In this document: in pieces, positions 54,151 through 64,000 of the stretch
Layout: the number at the start of each line of letters is the position of its first letter
Numbering within the stretch: position 1 is the stretch's first letter
Origin: Notolepis coatsorum
Lineage: Eukaryota; Chordata; Actinopteri; Aulopiformes; Paralepididae
Direction of reading: 5' to 3'
NCBI GenBank assembly: GCA_963971535.1
Contig: OZ020589.1
Location: forward strand, 96,670,121 to 96,734,120
DNA: 64,000 bases
Translations under genes and position numbers: made by a program
The notes under the pieces: generated by a model
Database searches by the model: none
What the model was told of the DNA's origin: nothing
Seen by the model: only the letters and a program-made list of their open reading frames with translations

Positions 54151-54864
54151 AGTCCATTAACAATGGTTGGAAAGTCACTATACATACACCACAATTGTCA
54201 TCTCCATCAATCAATACCTTATTGGCTGCGTGCCAGTACATGAGAACATCGATGCTTTACTGTAGTGTGTCTTCTTCAACCATTATCTGAATAAAAAATA
54301 AATAAAAAAATCTAACCCTAACTAACCGTACTGTCATGCACTTGTCCTAATAAACTAACCTACACTGTAGCACTCAACACTTTGATGAACATTGTTGCTC
54401 AGCTGATAGAGTTGTGCCCTTCCTGATGGCTTGTCGTACAGAACATGTAAGTCGCTTTGGATAAAAGCGTCAGCTAAATGACTAAATGTAAATGTTCTGT
54501 CAGTTTCTTGGAAGATTGTCTTGATACGTTGGCTTGATGGCTTGTTCTTTAGTTATTAGAATGGCAGGTAATTTCATTACCACTCAAGTTCATGGTTCCA
54601 ATGTAAGAGAGAAGGCGGAAACACGTCACCGGATACCAGGGGTGTCAACTCTCATGAGATGTGGTAATTGCACAAATAAAATAGAAAAAACAGTGTGCCA
54701 CTAATATGTATCTTATATAAAAACAAATAAGAAATACATTGAGAAGCAAGTGTATCATTACTATTATACAAAAGCATATAAATTGTAAACATAAATAACT
54801 ATATTAACCAACTGTTAACCATAGCTGCAGTTACAAAGACACTTACTGCCTTGCCCCTAACTGC
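54151..54864. other. Unassigned, with a SINE/LINE tail fragment
   Basis: AAGTCGCTTTGGATAAAAGC and GTCAGCTAAATGACTAAATG (54448-54490) are the 3' tail of a very common fish retroposon. 54640 starts CAGGGGTGTCAACTCTC, which looks like a hAT left end. The rest is not assigned. Confidence 0.4.
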
Positions 54865-54985
54865 TCCCGATGAGCAGGTTGGCACCTTGCATGGTTGCCT
54901 CCACCGTCGGTGTGTGAATGTGTGAGTGAATGGGTAAATTGTGAGGAACAAACCAATAGTAAAAAGCGCTATATAAAATGCACCA
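54865..54985. repeat. Unclassified interspersed repeat, second copy
   Basis: Reverse complement of the repeat at 14215-14335 (GAGCAGGTTGGCACCTTGCA, GTGTGTGAATGTGTGAGTGA, AAAGCGCTATATAAA). Confidence 0.55.
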
Positions 54986-55218
54986 TTTAAAATGTACCCA
55001 AGTGGGGCCTGAATGAAAAAGTTGGGAACCACCGCCTTTAGCCCCTTTCATGACTGTGATGCACGCCAACAGGGTTTGGACGAGTGAATCCACAGTCCCT
55101 TGCTCCTCCATAGGAAAATCCCATAATTAACTCTGAATAACTGGTCCTCCGCGAAACGCTCGTTGTACAAGTACTCACAGTTGCACGAGGGTTTCGGACA
55201 GAGAAACGCAATGGTTTG

Positions 55219-56161
55219 TTAACACTTTTATTACCAGCAATGCGGTGCGCCTTACCCCCGTTGAATGCCACCACCCACTTCAATGATAGCATTGCGAACG
55301 CATAATCTGTTTTAAATTATGGCTATGTGTCTAATCTGGCCGTCGCTTATCAATGATTTGTTTGCAGTAAACATTGTCTAAACGGATTTTTTTTATTATT
55401 ATTTTTTTTTTATCGGTTCATTTCTGTTTTATACCATTTTGAAAAACCCTTGTTTTCTTGAAAGTTTCAGAAAAATATAAAGATTCTGTGATAAACGGCA
55501 TTTACTGGAATATTCAGGAATACACAAAAAACTGTCATTTTTCGGCCTATTTATGAATCGTTTTCAAATAAACACTAGATTATCGATAGTATATGTGTAC
55601 TTATGCACGCTAGAGAAGCGAGCTGAAAAATCTATTCTCTCATTTCCTGATCAGCGCACACACACACATAGGGCACACGCTGATATCGCTGTGAAAACAG
55701 ATCTGATTATCCTAAGACTGGTCAAATAGATTCCTTACCTCAGATCAGATGTTCTCCAAAAAGATAATTCCAATTCCTGATCGCTATTCCAAATATCGAT
55801 CGTGTTTATTGATTCAGCGCTGGGTACTGGAAATACCGATTCCACGCTGTTCCGAGGGTCGGCAAAGACTTGGATCTCTCCGGATGGCTTGCCGGATAAG
55901 TAAAATGAGGAAACTGGATTCCCCCCCCCCCATCAGTCTAATCCAATGGGGTGCAGTTACACAGGGAGAGACGATAGGGGCGGTATTTTCCCAATGGAGC
56001 TCAGAGAGAGGTTGCTGCACTAACGTGAGACTAGATTGATGAAATATGAATTCAAATCACGAATAAATAAAAAAGACAAACAAACGCTATATGTCGTTGC
56101 TGGCATTCAACGGTCGGCATGAACTAACGACATATAGCGTCGTTGGCACTCAAAGTGTTAA
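55219..56161 (-). mobile_element. pB-e, uninterrupted piggyBac-type element
   Basis: TTAA (55219-55222) plus CACTTTTATTACC, and GGCACTCAAAGTG plus TTAA (56158-56161); 943 bp. On the minus strand it follows pB-b and pB-d from end to end, including TATCGATAATCTAGTGTTTA and ATTCATAAATAGGCCGAAAA-like text. No transposase; the frames 55749-56039 and 55814-56020 are chance frames. Confidence 0.85.
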
Positions 56162-56640
56162 ACATGAAAAGACAAGTCTGGTAATTGCTTCGTGTGTATT
56201 CATAAAAGTCCACAAATAAACAAACTATTAGACATTTGTTAATGATGAATATGCTTCACTTTAGATTAGGGCACACAATAGCATCTGCAAATGATTTATA
56301 GATGTTTTATGAATGTCTAACAAATCATTTGTTGAACATGAACAAATAAATGGAGGTACAGTATAGTTGTTTTTTCATATCCATTTTTCAAAGCATTTAC
56401 AAATGTGTTAATACACATTAAACAACATTATTTAATGATGAACAAATCAAGTACAAACAATGTTGATAATGAGTTATAAATAATGTAGAACTAATTTGTA
56501 AATGTTATAAAAATAGTTATAAACTATTTAATAATAATTTACGAATGTATATAAATGGTTTGTTCATGATTAGTTCATTATCTACAAATACCTTATAAAG
56601 GTCTTATAACTGAGTGAGTGTTATTATAAAGTGTTACCCA
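56162..56640. repeat. AT-rich interspersed repeat, MITE-like
   Basis: A run of variants of AACAAATAAATG, TTATAAATAATG and AACATTATTTAAT, ending TTATTATAAAGTGTTACCC, an end that recurs in many fish genomes. The left border is not clear. Confidence 0.45.
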
Positions 56641-56851
56641 ATCGCTCTCGGACCACCCGTCTTCTAGAAACGGGCTAGCTGGTAAGATTTGCTCTGAGCT
56701 GAGGTTGAAATAATTTTCAAATTGTGAAATCTGACCAGTGCTTGGCTTGACCTCAAGGGCCAGAGGAAAGGAGGGAAAATGTGTGTGTGTTTATGTGGGG
56801 GGGGGGTTAAAACCTCACAAGTCTCGCATGAACATTTGAACCCCAAGTTTC

Positions 56852-58850
56852 AAGTTTCTTTAATAGTTGTCATACAGAAGTACAGAATACTTTCATACAA
56901 AATGCTTCTTACTGTTACGCTCCAGAGACTGTGCTAGACAAGATAGTATCAAATAACATAGTATAGCATGTAATTTAGAAGTAGAAAATGAGGTCACAGT
57001 GTTCAGTATAGACATATGTACAATGTTTGATGCAGAATAGACGTAACTGAGTTACCATATAATATACAATACTATGCAGTGTACTAATGTACAGTACTAT
57101 ATAGTGCAAAGCAGAAATGGGATGAGGTACAATTTAGGTACAATTTACAGTAAGGTGTACGAGTTGTAGTGCAATCCTTCATCAATAAATATAAAGTGTG
57201 GGGAGTGGGTGCTACAGTGTGTTTGTTTAAAGTGAGTGTGTGCTATAAAGTGTGTGGAGTGGGTGCTACAGTGTGTTTGTTTAAAGTGAGTGTGTGCGTG
57301 TGGATGTGTGTGCTATGTGCGTTTGATGGTTGTTGTTGTGTAGTGTTCATTGTTCGTTTAGCAGCCTGATGGCCTGGGGATAGAAGCTTCTTCTGAGTCT
57401 TTCTGTGCTCGCCTTGAGACTCCGGTATCGCTTGCCTGACCGCAGCAGTTCAAAGAGGCAGTTGTTCGGGTGACTGGAGTCCTTAATGATTCTCTTAGCC
57501 TTGCCCCTGCAACGCTTGTTGTAAATGTTCTGGAGGGTGGGGAGCCCCCCTCCAATTGTGCGTTCGGCTGAACGTGTCACTCTTTGTAGTCTGCTTCGGT
57601 CTTGTGCAGTGCTATTTCCAAACCAGGAGGTGATGTTGCCAGTCAGGATGCTCTCTATTGTACATGAGTAGAAGTTCTTAAGGATCTTCTGACTGACTTG
57701 GAACTTCCTTAGGCGCCTGAGGAAGTAGAGGCGTTGTCGTGCCTTCTTCACAACACTGTCAATGTGTGTGGTCCATGTCAAGTCCTCGGATATGTGGGCT
57801 CCGAGGTACTTAAAGCTGTTGAATCTCTCAATCGGTGCCCCGTCGATGCTGAGGGGGCTGTAGTCCTTGACCCCCGACCTCCTGAAGTCCACAATCATCT
57901 CCTTTGTTTTGCTGACGTTCAGGGAGAGGCTGTTTTCCTGGCACCATCCCGCCAGGACCTTGACCTCTTCCAGGTAGGCCCTCTCGTCGTTGGCAGAGAT
58001 CAGGCCCACCACCACTGTGTCGTCAGTAAATTTGATGATTTGTGTCGTGTGTACAGGGAGTAGAGGAGGGGACTCAGAACACAGCCCTGGGGGGCCCCTA
58101 TGTTGAGGGTGATGGATGAGGAGGTGCAGTTGCCTGCTCTCACCACCTGGGGTCTGCCCGTCAGGAAGTCCAAGACCCACTGGCAGAGGTCATAGTTCAA
58201 GCCCAGGTCCCTGAGCTTGGCTATGAGTATGGAGGGGACTATGGTATTGAATGCCGAGCTGTAGTCGATGAATAGCATTCTCACATAGTTCCCCTGCCTC
58301 TTGTCCAGGTGTGATGCTGCTGTGTGCAGCACATGGGCTATGGTGTCCTCCGTGGACCTGTTGGGGCGGTATGCAAATTGCAGGGGTCCATGTTAATGGG
58401 GAGGGAGGAGCAGATGTAGCCCTTTACTAGCTTCTCAAAGCACTTCATGGCTATGGAGGTGAGAGCTACAGGGCGGTAGTCGTTGAGGCAAGCAGGCTTG
58501 GATTCTTTGGGTACAGGGATAATAGTGGACTTCTTCAGGCAGGTGGGGATGACAGCCTGTTCTAAGGACAGGTTAAATATGTTAGTGAATACCGGGGCCA
58601 GTTGGTCGGCACAGACTTTTAGGACGCGGCCGGGGATGCCGTCCGGACCTGCTGCCTTCCTGATATTCACTTTTTTAAAGGTCCGCCTCACCTCATGCTG
58701 TTACCCTGAACACTGAGTCTCCATCAGCAGCAGACCCCCCCCCCCCCCATTGCCGTGGCTTGTGGGCTGGTGTTGTTATTACCAGCATCAAACCTCGCAT
58801 AGAAGGTATTGAGGTCATTTGCTAGGGAGATGTCCCAGTGGTTATTATCT
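56852..58850 (-). mobile_element. Rex1 LINE, 5' truncated
   Basis: On the minus strand: coding part from about 58850 to 57347, then a 3' untranslated region with a doubled GGAGTGGGTGCTACAGTGTG unit, ending in TTAAAGAAACTTGAAACTTG. The reverse transcriptase has DYSSAFNT and QRLYFLRRL, the two places used in the classical Rex1 diagnostic PCR of Volff and colleagues. The 3' region is the same as at 19090-19580 and 63372-63805. Confidence 0.85.
57347..58850 (-). pseudogene. Rex1 reverse transcriptase, broken
   Basis: Three overlapping frames give one protein. It starts near HWDISLANDLNTFYARF (about 58850), continues [20 protein letters not shown] and [20 protein letters not shown] to 58391, then one base is lost near 58380. 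The next frame has [15 protein letters not shown] and [16 protein letters not shown], and after a second shift near 58060 follows [13 protein letters not shown]. The active-site box reads FTDD where FADD is usual. Then SLSLNVSKTKEMIVDFRR to the stop after LLNEQ. A run of C near 58734 also disturbs the N-terminal part. No working copy. Confidence 0.85.
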
Positions 58851-59168
58851 TCAAGTTGACTGATTGTACCATCAGTGAGTTGCTGAAAGTAATATTGGAG
58901 CCATTAAGGGATCCAATAGTTTTCTTTCAGCTCACTTTTGTTTGTATTCATTTCCACACAAATACTCTATTATTGTTCCATGGTCTAAAAGCTCAACACA
59001 TTTCCTACCTACCATATAACTTTTGCAAAGTCCATTTTTGTGGTTGTGTTGTGTTCATATCCCATTTGTGTTTAGTTTCACTTTCGCTTTTGGAGAAGAT
59101 AAATCATAGAATTATATCGAAGAGATCCTAATTAAAAAGGCTAAAGGGATGAGGGAGACATTGAAAAG
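58851..59168. other. Unassigned stretch
   Basis: A plus frame (58838-59131) lacks known motifs. Flank of the Rex1 insertion. Confidence 0.35.
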
Positions 59169-59745
59169 CAGGGGTGTGCACAGACAATTTGGGGGGCAGG
59201 GGCTTAGGGGGGTGGTGCGGGGTACTTTCAAAATAGTTAAGGCCTATATTCTTCCTGGATAGTAGTATACATTTTAGTCTTCATATTTTTCTTGGATAGT
59301 AGTAAACATTTCAGTCTTCATATTTTTTGTGGATAGTAGTATACATTTCAGCCTTCATATTTGAAAGGGCACTTGGGGCAAAAGGGCAGGGTCTCAAGTA
59401 GGGGTGGGACGATACATCGATCCAGATCGATACATCGATGTAATTATCAACGATCGAATCGGATCGATGCGATGTAATAAGATCGATTCATATCGATACT
59501 CTTATTTTGAAAATCCTGTGGCGAGTCTCATAACTGATTGTGTTAAATGGTCATATGATATCATCTCATATCGATCGCAGGCACCTGAATCTAATCGTAT
59601 CGTATTGTATCGTGAGAGACTTTGTGATATCGGCAAATATCGTATCGTTGTCCAAAGAATCGATATCGTATCGTATCATGATGAAACTGGTGATTCCCAC
59701 CCCTAGTCTCAAGCCTGCCTTCGGCCACATCTGTGCACGCCACTG
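59169..59745. mobile_element. hAT-19, carrying hAT-20
   Basis: CAGGGGTGTGCACAGAC at the left and ATCTGTGCACGCCACTG at the right. Flanks ttgaaaag (59161-59168) and ctgaaaag (59746-59753) differ at one base. Contains three copies of a TGGATAGTAGTATACATTT-like unit (59255-59360). Length without hAT-20 is about 260 bp. Confidence 0.75.
59399..59705. mobile_element. hAT-20, 307-bp MITE
   Basis: Ends TAGGGGTGGGACGATACATC and GGTGATTCCCACCCCTA, with a perfect TSD gtctcaag (59391-59398 and 59706-59713). It is a short version of hAT-6: the text ACTCTTATTTTGAAAATCC, ACTGATTGTGTTAAATGG and GACTTTGTGATATCGGC occurs in hAT-6 with large blocks between. Confidence 0.92.
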
Positions 59746-59889
59746 CTGAAAAGGCCATTGGCCAAGAAACAAACCTGGTAACCAGTGGGTGGGTTCTAGA
59801 AGACAAGCAATTTACATATTTCTGGTGCACCGGCCAAGTTCAGAGAGGAACAAGTTTGAGGACGTGACCGTGAATCAGGCCCTAGGAGC

Positions 59890-60305
59890 CAGTGTTGCAG
59901 TACTCCAGTCCAGGACTTGGACTCGAGCATTGACTGCATTCGGACTCGGAAGGTGCAGACTAGGACTCAAGACTTGTTAATTGATAGTTATTTATAATTA
60001 AAAAAATATTGTAATAGGCCCTAATCATTTGGCATAAGATATTGATGGCTAGTGCATTTGTTTGGCTATTGTGTCACAAAGTAAATAAACTCCCTTTGGA
60101 AAGGTGACCACTGTGTCATTTATGTTTAATGTAGAATTTTTTTTTGTATGTCAGCTCTTTGACTGCCAGAGTGGAGTGGACTCTTGATGACTTGGACTCT
60201 GACTCAGACTAGGGTAATGTGGACTCGACTCTGGCTCTTCTTTGGTGACTCGGACACTGGGGACTCGAAACAGACTCAAGATTTATTGACTCGTCTACAA
60301 CACTG
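59890..60305. mobile_element. hAT-21, 416-bp MITE
   Basis: Ends CAGTGTTGCAGTACTCC and CGTCTACAACACTG, with a perfect TSD ctaggagc (59882-59889 and 60306-60313). Filled with GACTCGGACTC/GAGTCC-like short repeats. Confidence 0.9.
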
Positions 60306-60376
60306 CTAGGAGCTGTCATTTCATAAAGAGGGTCATCTCTATCACTCTACCTTTGCTGTTCTCATAACACTTTGCT

Positions 60377-60592
60377 ATGAAACTAGGTCCTTTCACAATT
60401 ATTATATATTTTCTTACAGTCCTGTACTATGGTGAAGTATTTAATAGGCATGCTGCAACATCAACCCTTAAGTCCCTGGACTCTGTCCATCACTCTGCCC
60501 TCAGATTAATCACTAATGATAGATACGACACTCATGACTGTGTCCATCACAGAGGAGGTTCGTTGGCCCTCTCTGACAGAGCTTATTGGTAA
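60377..60592 (+). pseudogene. LINE reverse transcriptase C-terminal fragment
   Basis: The frame reads LYYGEVFNRHAATSTLKSLD, then SVHHSALRLITNDRYDTHDC, a C-terminal part of fish non-LTR retrotransposon proteins (usual text DYGDIxYxHA...LDxVYHSALRFIT). It is cut at its right by the minisatellite at 60586. Clade not decided. Confidence 0.6.
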
Positions 60593-61855
60593 GCTACCTC
60601 CTTATACTACGTCATTATTGGTAAGCTACCTCCTTATAGTACATCATTATTGGTAAGCTACCTCCTTATACTACATCATTATTGGTAAGCTAACTCCTTA
60701 TACTACATAATTATTGGTAAGCTACCTCCTTATACTACATCATTATTGGTAAGCTACCTCCTTATACTACATCATTATTGGTAAGCTACCTCCTTATACT
60801 ACATCATTATTGGTAAGCTAACTCCTTATACTGCATCATTATTGGTAAGCTACCTCCTTTACTACATCATTATTGGTATGCTACCTCCTTATACTACATC
60901 ATTATTGGTAAGCTACCTCCTTATACTACATCATTATTGGTATGCTACCTCCTTATACTACATCATTATTGGTATGCTACCTCCTTATACTACATCATTA
61001 TTGGTAAGCTACCTCCTTATACTACATCATTATTGGTAAGCTACCTCCTTATACTACATCATTATTGGTAAGCTACCTCCTTATACTACATCATTATTGG
61101 TAAGCTACCTCCTTATACTACATCATTATTGGTAAACGACCTCCTTATACTACATCATTATTGGTAAACTACCTCCTTATACTACATCATTATTGGTAAG
61201 CTACCTCCTTATACTACATCATTATTGGTAAACTACCTCCTTATACTACATCATTATTGGTAAGCTACCTCCTTATACTACATCATTATTGGTAAGCTAC
61301 CTCCTTATACTACATCATTATTGGTAAGCTAACTCCTTATACTACATCATTATTGGTAAACTACCTCCTTATACTACATCATTATTGGTAAACTACCTCC
61401 TTATACTACATCATTATTGGTAAGCTACCTCCTTATACTACATCATTATTGGTAAACTACCTCCTTATACTACATCATTATTGGTAAACTACCTCCTTAT
61501 ACTACATCATTATTGGTAAGCTACCTCCTTATACTACATCATTATTGGTAAGCTACCTCCTTATACTACATCATTATTGGTAAGCTACCTCCTTACACTA
61601 CATCATTATTGGTAAACTACCTCCTTATACTACATCATTATTGGTAAGCTACCTCCTTATACTACATCATTATTGGTAAACTACCTCCTTATACTACATC
61701 ATTATTGGTAAACTACCTCCTTATACTACATCATTATTGGTAAGCTACCTCCTTATACTACATCATTATTGGTAAGCTACCTCCTTATACTACATCATTA
61801 TTGGTAAGCTACCTCCTTACACTACATCATTATTGGTAAGCTAACTTATTATACT
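60586..61855. repeat. Minisatellite, 32-bp unit, about 40 copies
   Basis: The unit is TTATTGGTAAGCTACCTCCT followed by TATACTACATCA. Copies are nearly identical; main variants are AAGCT/AAACT/ATGCT and CTACC/CTAAC. Variant types recur in blocks, which suggests expansion by multi-unit steps. The 65-codon frame in it (60842-61039) is a repeat artefact. Confidence 0.97.
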
Positions 61856-62493
61856 ACAAATTCAAAAAAATAAATCATACAAACCCAACTGATCTAATTT
61901 ATGCAGACACACAAAACAGGGGAGGGAAAATAAACCTAATATCCCATTGTCAACCACTTCACCACCTTTCTGGATGAACAGGCATGTTAGTATGCAGAAG
62001 AAGCTACGCCGTATGGCTGTTGATTCGTATCGGGTAACACTTAAGCATTTAGCAATTACAGCGGCAGATTTCCCCCGGAATAGCTTAACATCGCCAGATT
62101 CAGTATTGGTATTGAACCCTGGGCTTGTGCCATACTTGAACTGGTCAGAAACCATTTTGGCCAAGCGGGCGACGTGTTGGTTGTCATTGGGGGCGGGGCG
62201 AGGGGGGATTCACAAGGCCAAGTGGAGGGACCGGCACGAGCAGGAAGCTGGGTGTTGATGCAGCTGCTATCTCAGTGAGGGGCGCCGCGTCAAGCTGGAC
62301 GTGGCTAAACAGGTGCCCCCTCAGAAACGAGCCCATACATCAACATTAAACAGTGGGTGGGTGGAGGCGGGGGGGGGTTGGGGGGAAGAATTGGAACGAT
62401 GTAGTCAAGGGAGAGAACGCTGCAGGCATTTAACTAGGCCGCTAATGCTAGCTGTTTAGACTAAGGTCTAAGTACATGCAGTGAGAGGGATGA
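61856..62493. other. Unassigned stretch
   Basis: Opposed frames 61862-62164 (minus) and 61947-62258 (plus) overlap and neither shows a known motif. A G-rich block lies at 62355-62386. Confidence 0.3.
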
Positions 62494-62874
62494 GATGAAG
62501 CAGCAGAATAAGGTGTTAATAATACATGAGATGAAGCAGCAGAATAAGGTGTTACTGTTAATACATGAGATGAAGCAGCAGCATAAGGTGTTAATACATG
62601 AGATGAAGCAGCAGAATAAGACGTTAATACATGAGATGAAGCAGCATAATAAGACGTTAATACATGGAGATGAAGTAGCAGAATAAGGTGTTCGTACATG
62701 AGATGAAGCAGCAGAACAAGGTGTTAATACATGAGATGAAGCAGCAGAATAAGACGTTAATACATGAGATGAAGCAGCAGAATAAGACGTTAATACATGA
62801 GATGAAGCAGCAGAATAAGGTGTTAATACATGAGATGAAGCAGCAGAATATAGTGTTAAGATGAAGCATGTCAA
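62494..62874. repeat. Minisatellite, 33-bp unit (left part)
   Basis: About eleven copies of AGATGAAGCAGCAGAATAAG followed by GTGTTAATACATG, with GACGTT and small-indel variants. The array is split by a Rex1 copy and resumes at 63811. Confidence 0.95.
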
Positions 62875-63805
62875 GTTGAGAGAGTGAACAGTTTTAAGTA
62901 CCTCGGAGTCCACATATCCGAGGACTTGACATAGACCACACACATCGACAGTGTTGTGAAGAAGGCACGGCAACGCCTCTACTTCCTCATGGGGCCTAAG
63001 GAAGTTCCAAGTCAGTCAGAAGATCCTTAAGAACTTCTACTCATGCACAATAGAGAGCATCCTGACTGGCAATATCACCTCCTGGTTTGGGAATAGCACC
63101 GCACAAGACCGTAGCAGACTACAGAGAGTGGCCCGTTCAGCCGAACGCACAATTGGAGGGGGGCTTCGGCTTCCCACTCTCCAGGGCATTTACAACAAGC
63201 GGTGCATGGGCAAGGCTAAGAGAATTATCAAAGACTCGAGCCACCCAAACAACTGCCTCTTTGAACTGCTGCGGTCAGGCAAGCGATACCGGAGTCTCAT
63301 GGCAAGCACAGAGAGACTCAGAAGAAGCTTCTATCCCCAGGCCATCAGGATGCTCAACGAACAATAACACTATGTAACAACCATCAAATGCACTCACAGC
63401 ACACACATCCACACGCACTTTAAACATACAACTCACTGCAGCACCCACTTTAACCACTTTAGAACACCTAAGCACACTTTATATTTATTGGTAAAGAATT
63501 TGCACTACAACCCATACCTCATTACACCTTACTGTTAATTGTACCTAAATTGTACCTCATCCCACTTCTGCTTTGCACTGTATAGTATATTGTATGGTAA
63601 CTCAGCTACTTCTACTCTACATTGAGCATTGTATATACTGAACATTTTTGTCTATGTACTTGACTTCTATTTTTTACTTGCTATACTTATTTTATACTTA
63701 TCTATTTTTGCCTAGCACAGTCTCAAAAGCGAAACAGAAAGAAGCATTTTGTATAAAGGTATTCTGTACTTCTATATGACAACTAATAAAGAAACTTGAA
63801 ACTTG
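62875..63805 (+). mobile_element. Rex1 LINE, 5'-truncated copy inside minisatellite
   Basis: The coding part starts FKYLGVHISEDLT-like (frame disturbed near 62930 and 62990) and runs through NFYSCTIESILTGNITSWFG-type text. It continues as RSAERTIGGGL, IIKDSSHPNNCLFELLRSG and SFYPQAIRMLNEQ, with a stop at 63365-63367. The 3' region and the AAAGAAACTTGAAACTTGAA end are the same as in the copy at 56852-58850. Frame shifts make it dead. Confidence 0.85.
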
Positions 63806-63810
63806 AATTT

Positions 63811-63940
63811 GAAGCAGCGGAATAAGGTGTTAATACATGAGATGAAGCAGCAGAATATGGTGTTAATACATGAGATGAAGCAGCGGAATAAGGTGTTAAT
63901 AGATGAGATGAAGCAGCGGAATAAGGTGTTAATACATGTC
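63811..63940. repeat. Minisatellite, 33-bp unit (right part)
   Basis: Four copies, mostly of the AGATGAAGCAGCGGAATAAG variant (GCGG for GCAG). That variant is absent from the left part. Confidence 0.9.
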
Positions 63941-63942
63941 CT

Positions 63943-64000
63943 TAGGCTTGGGCGGTATGACGGTATACCAGGGTATTTAGAAATCCCGACGGTATTGAAA
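63943..64000. mobile_element. hAT MITE left end, cut by window edge
   Basis: TAGGCTTGGGCGGTATGACG followed by GGTATACC-type text is the start of another common fish hAT MITE. The remainder lies beyond the window. Confidence 0.55.

Noticed and set aside
60586..61855. CRISPR-like array of regular repeats
   Set aside because: The units are contiguous copies with no unique spacers, in a vertebrate genome. It is a minisatellite.
62461..62973. 170-codon minus-strand frame of repeated SAASSHVLT peptides
   Set aside because: It is a translation of the 33-bp minisatellite; 33 is a multiple of three, so the frame stays open by construction.

Overview
The window reads as repeat-rich nuclear DNA of a ray-finned (teleost) fish. 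The evidence is a Rex1-type LINE, an L2-type LINE, tRNA-derived SINEs, many short hAT-type elements with 8-bp target duplications (TSDs), non-autonomous piggyBac-type elements flanked by TTAA, and one exon that reads clearly as teleost PTK7. There is no bacterial-style gene organisation, and almost all long reading frames are transposon pieces or chance frames.

Host genes are sparse. A 297-bp minus-strand exon (13866-14162) encodes the first Ig domain of the pseudokinase receptor PTK7, so part of the window is probably intronic or flanking sequence of ptk7. On the plus strand, 16291-17129 holds a candidate small gene (TATA-like box, ATG in strong context, 20-codon leader exon, then a 40-codon exon with splice sites on both sides). 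A signal-peptide-like first exon lies at 20523-20602 beside a CpG-rich block. Both plus-strand genes are inferences.

Layout: 1-8640 is mostly old non-coding sequence with an LTR (6559-6999), another LTR-like end with a primer-binding-like site (3112-3520) and hAT ends. 8664-13675 holds hAT elements with a piggyBac element and LINE tails. 13866-21153 holds the host exons, a LINE broken by a hAT MITE, and a Rex1 tail. 21154-39756 is one 956-bp piggyBac-type element expanded to 18.6 kb by nested insertions. Its levels are supported by matching TSDs: piggyBac > hAT-10 > piggyBac > hAT-11 > hAT-12 on one branch, and piggyBac > hAT-6 > L2 > hAT-9 on another. hAT-6 also carries the last two exons of a DUF7869-like gene between minisatellite arrays. 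39757-45600 holds minisatellites, hAT MITEs, a fourth piggyBac-type element and two SINEs. 45850-56850 holds a foldback element, a 26-bp minisatellite, a helicase fragment, LINE tails and a fifth piggyBac-type element. 56852-58850 is a broken Rex1 LINE. 59169-60590 holds hAT elements and a LINE fragment. 60586-61855 is a 32-bp minisatellite, and 62494-63940 a 33-bp minisatellite split by a second Rex1 copy.

The genes do not form a pathway. What can be reconstructed is a relative insertion history: piggyBac-type and hAT-type elements landed in each other alternately, with LINE and SINE insertions before and after. All family names rest on reading termini, TSDs and protein motifs by eye; no database search was run.
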